Positions 35,974 through 38,213 of a stretch of DNA of 38,213 nucleotides are shown here, one piece after another. The first letter of the stretch is position 1. The number at the start of each line of letters is the position of its first letter. The notes below the pieces were generated by a model. It was not told where the DNA came from. It worked only from the letters and a program-made list of their open reading frames with translations, and did not search any database. Source of the DNA: Frankia sp. AgB32 (GTDB lineage Bacteria > Actinomycetota > Actinomycetes > Frankiales > Frankiaceae); the NCBI RefSeq assembly GCF_023243045.1, contig NZ_JALKFX010000087.1, forward strand, positions 1 to 38,213, written 5' to 3'. A program made the translations under genes and the position numbers.

Positions 35974-36319
35974 CGGCACCTTTTCACTGACGGCCCAGGC
36001 GGCGCCAACCCGCCCTGGTACGCCGCTTCGCAAGCAGACTACCGACTCCACCTCTCAGCGGGACGCCCCACCTTCGACGCAGACCCGCCCACCTGCACCG
36101 ATCGAACAGTCCGACCGACCTACACCCATCCTCCACCTGCAGCCGTCAGTGCGCATTGTCATAGACGGTCGACAGCGAAGCTCCCTGCTGCGGAGACATA
36201 CGAAAATCGATCCCCACCCAGGGTCTAAATACCCTTTTTGTGCCACGTAGACACCTCTAGCCTCCCCCGCACAGGTCCGAAATGACCAGCATCAGGTGCT
36301 ACGAAGGGGCTTGACCATC
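35974..36319. other. Intergenic, promoter region of the secreted protein
   Basis: No gene seen in about 345 bp. An AT-rich patch near 36228-36242 (AAATACCCTTTTTGTG) is a plausible promoter core for the downstream secreted-protein gene. Confidence 0.45.
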
Positions 36320-36940
36320 ATGAAGTCTGCTCGCAGACTGCTCGGAGGGCTGGCAGTGGCAGCCGCAGCACTGCTCCCGCTCCTGGGCTCCGGAACTGCC
36401 GAGGCAGCGCCAGCCAGCGGCAGCTCCGATATGGCGCTCTCTACGATAACCCGCGTCATCAGTGGTCCGGATGCCGACGGAAAAGACCAGGTGGCGCTGT
36501 CGTCCGGCCAGACCATAAAACTGCCGGCTACTGCGGTGGCCCAGGCCCAGCGCCTGAGCGGTGGCAGTACCACGCCGGGCGGGGTAACCACACAGAACAC
36601 CGTGTCGGGAACCTGCGGGAGCTCGTATATTTATCTGTACGAGCGCTCAGATGGGACTCCGGTGAGAATGGTGACCGGATTCAATCTGAGCGGGGGCCGG
36701 CGGGCCATCTCGTACGGCTGGGGCGCAGAGATCATCGGACCGAGTGGATCCGGGTACCAGTATGAATACGGTGCCAGCGGATCCCTTGCGTTCCGGACCA
36801 GCTGGCAGGGCAGCCACAACAGCGGCAAGGCGTACGCCCGCGGGGATTATTTCGCCTACGTCTTCAGTGATTCCTACGCCCTGCTCGATAATGGTTCGAT
36901 CTGCACCTCCGAGGAGCCGTCCCAGGAGACATTCCTATAG
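36320..36940 (+). CDS. Small secreted protein of unknown function
   Basis: 206 residues from the ATG at 36320, with GAAGGGG about 10 nt upstream. A classical Sec signal peptide is present: MKSARRLL, a hydrophobic core LAVAAAALLPLL and cleavage after about residue 28-30 (GTAEAA). The mature part is Ser/Gly/Tyr-rich with little charge, and has two cysteines (SGTCGSS and SICTSEE) that could form one disulphide. Regularly spaced aromatic strands (YIYLYERS, YGWGAEIIG, YQYEYGAS, YFAYVFSDSY) suggest a beta-sandwich. No catalytic motif. Similar small secreted proteins with no assigned role exist in streptomycetes. A strong hairpin terminator follows at 36998. Confidence 0.7.
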   Translation: MKSARRLLGGLAVAAAALLPLLGSGTAEAAPASGSSDMALSTITRVISGPDADGKDQVALSSGQTIKLPATAVAQAQRLSGGSTTPGGVTTQNTVSGTCGSSYIYLYERSDGTPVRMVTGFNLSGGRRAISYGWGAEIIGPSGSGYQYEYGASGSLAFRTSWQGSHNSGKAYARGDYFAYVFSDSYALLDNGSICTSEEPSQETFL

Positions 36941-36997
36941 CAGCAACACCCGCATGCCACGTCCACTCGTCACATCCGGTCCACGCCGCGGGCGGTC

Positions 36998-37039
36998 GGG
37001 GTGAGGTGCCGTACCCCCTCGGGTTCGGCACCTCACCCC
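36998..37039 (+). terminator. Hairpin terminator after the secreted-protein gene
   Basis: Perfect 14-bp arms GGGGTGAGGTGCCG (36998-37011) and CGGCACCTCACCCC (37026-37039) around a 14-nt loop, 57 bp past the stop codon. No U-tract follows. The remaining 340 bp up to the right attachment repeat contain no gene I can support. Confidence 0.75.
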
Positions 37040-37381
37040 AGAAGGACGTGATGATGGGTATGAGAAGATCCAATTGCGTAGCGGTGATCCCGGTGGCGTG
37101 GCCGGCGGTCGCCGGCCGGCAGACGTCCACGGACGGCGGTGGTCGAGGGTAGGACCGGCGTCCAGATCTGACGGACGCTGCGCACAGACATGGACGTCAG
37201 CGGACGGACCGAACCGACTTTGCAAGGCAGGGGCCGAAGAACGGTCGGGACCGGTGGCAGCCAGCACGGCAGCCAAGCCCACGAACAGCAGTGGACGGCC
37301 ACGGAACCCAGCGGACGACGCCGAGCAGACGACCAGCACCGGCGCACGGCCACGGACGTTGACAGACGAACCACCGATGAT

Positions 37382-37427
37382 CTCTTAATCCGCGGGTTCG
37401 GGGTTCAAGTCCCTGACGGCGCACCCG
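37382..37427 (+). repeat. Right attachment repeat (attR), 46 bp
   Basis: Identical over 46 bp to 30807-30852, so it carries a copy of the tRNA-Lys 3' half from the anticodon loop onward plus 4 bp. The sequences diverge immediately on both sides. There is no 5' half, so this is not a second tRNA gene. Confidence 0.95.
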
Positions 37428-37462
37428 TACGCAGGTCTCTGACCTGCTGGTTTGCATCAAAG

Positions 37463-37735
37463 TCATCCTCTCTTTCTCGGTTCTTGATCGTGGTGGGCGA
37501 CAGGTGGGCGGCGAGGCACCGCGGCTGTGATTTTCTCGGCCACATCCCGGCCCACGGGCCGTGGCATGTGCGTGTACAAGTCGCTCGTCACCCGGGTCGA
37601 GCTGTGCCCGTGCCCCTTCGACACGAGCACCAGATCCACGCCCGCGCCGAGCTGGATACTCGCGCTCGAATGCCGAAGGTCGTGGAGCCGACGCCGGGAC
37701 AGCAGGCGCTCGCCGAGTTCGTCACCGGCCCGTAA
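37463..37735 (-). pseudogene. Second tyrosine integrase, C-terminal remnant
   Basis: The minus strand encodes LHDLRHSSASIQLGAGVDL (His-x-x-Arg box), then KGHGHSSTRVTSDLYTHMPR with His and the nucleophile Tyr, followed by a basic tail and a stop at 37463. Sequence differs from the first integrase fragment (HDLRHSSAS versus HDARHTMAS), so it is not a simple duplicate. The part upstream of the H-x-x-R box loses homology within about 25 codons, so most of the enzyme is missing. Its C-terminus lies 35 bp from attR, the same geometry as the first integrase and attL. Confidence 0.75.
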
Positions 37736-38207
37736 CGCGAACGGCAACGGCACGGTGAAAGTGAGCATCGCGCCCGAGCTGCGGCGCCGGGCGAACTTCG
37801 CGACCGACAACCGTGCCGATCGGCTCCCGGTCCCGGTGGACCGTCCACGTGCCCTCCGGCGCGAAGTGGCGGCGCCCGACGTCCACCGACCACGCGCCCG
37901 GCTCGACATCGGCGACGATGCGGGTACACAGACCGACCCGGCGATCGACGAGGCGGCCGAGCAGCTCGCCGGGCTGCGGGTCGACACGGCCGTGGAGCGG
38001 CAGCTCTCGGACGTCTCCGCGACGGCGTCCGGCACCGCCCCGGCGCCGGACGAGCCGACCGTCGACCCCAGCACCACCACGGCCCCCGGCCGGCCGCAGA
38101 TCTCTCGCGGGTGGCCGGGGGCCGTTTCGGCATGCCCGGGTCAGATCGGGCCCTGGCGGCGCTCCCCCGACCGGGGTCAGGCAGGACCAGCAGGCCGCGT
38201 CTCCCAC
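37736..38207 (-). pseudogene. Coding-like fragment of uncertain origin at the right edge
   Basis: One minus-strand frame shows strong GC3 bias over about 37770-38020 and encodes VDPQPGELLGRLVDRRVG and TWTVHRDREPIGTVVGRE. It overlaps the integrase remnant out of frame and has no clear start or stop. The first phrase faintly resembles the opening of YcaO-type cyclodehydratase domains, but I would not assign it on this evidence. Probably a truncated gene of the second element or of the original chromosome. Confidence 0.3.
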
Positions 38208-38213
38208 CCGGAG

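Noticed and set aside
36998-37039. An attachment site or transposon inverted repeat
   Set aside because: The two arms are adjacent and form a hairpin just after a stop codon, better explained as a terminator. There is no transposase gene nearby.
37382-37427. A possible second tRNA-Lys gene
   Set aside because: Only the 3' half from the anticodon loop is present, with no acceptor 5' strand or D arm upstream. It is the right attachment repeat.

Overview
This is a 38.2 kb stretch of very GC-rich actinobacterial chromosome. Almost every codon in the real genes ends in G or C, and many starts are GTG. The gene content fits a filamentous or spore-forming actinomycete, and Frankiales is my best guess: an AftD-type arabinofuranosyltransferase, a DUF574 (Methyltransf_19) methyltransferase, oligoribonuclease beside tRNA-His, Lon behind an HspR-type HAIR element, and a TerD fusion protein. 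The genus is an inference from gene content; no rRNA or species marker is present.

Left part (1-13,000). The 5' end of a divergent gene (1-117, minus) faces a 1573-residue AftD-like membrane glycosyltransferase (174-4895), which is closed by a strong hairpin terminator. A secreted GH26-like glycosidase follows (5100-6650). A minus-strand cluster then runs toward it: Crp/Fnr regulator (9685-8948), degenerate nucleotide-cyclase-like protein (8847-8134), HipA-like kinase (8071-7160) and its DUF3037 partner (7167-6647). The DUF3037 gene is frameshifted across poly-C/G tracts. Next come a pirin with a palindromic operator, an acyl-CoA dehydrogenase relic, tRNA-His, oligoribonuclease and a membrane-anchored Ig-like protein.

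Middle part (13,000-30,800). Lon with a HAIR-like site; a DUF574 methyltransferase; a NarL-type response regulator with no kinase beside it; an aldehyde-dehydrogenase-fold enzyme 100 bp downstream of a perfect 21-bp palindrome; and a NodB polysaccharide deacetylase. Divergent from the deacetylase is a three-gene set: a TerD/zinc-ribbon/TerB-like/PH-like/HNH fusion (21234-23087), a phospholipase D family protein (23113-24780) and a membrane-anchored SGNH hydrolase (24814-25641). This set is the best candidate for a little-described stress or defence system. A small unknown protein and a 1410-residue fused heterodimer-type ABC exporter follow.

Right part (30,776-38,213). An intact tRNA-Lys(CTT) marks the left border of an integrated element. 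The 46 bp from its anticodon loop past its 3' end are repeated exactly at 37382-37427, bounding about 6.6 kb. The interval holds a truncated tyrosine integrase fused by deletion to a truncated TetR gene with a hexanucleotide expansion in its DNA-binding domain. It also holds a cytochrome P450 with a divergent TetR regulator, an alpha/beta-hydrolase relic, an unknown cytoplasmic protein and a small secreted protein. A second, different integrase remnant lies just beyond the right repeat, suggesting tandem or successive insertions at the same tRNA.
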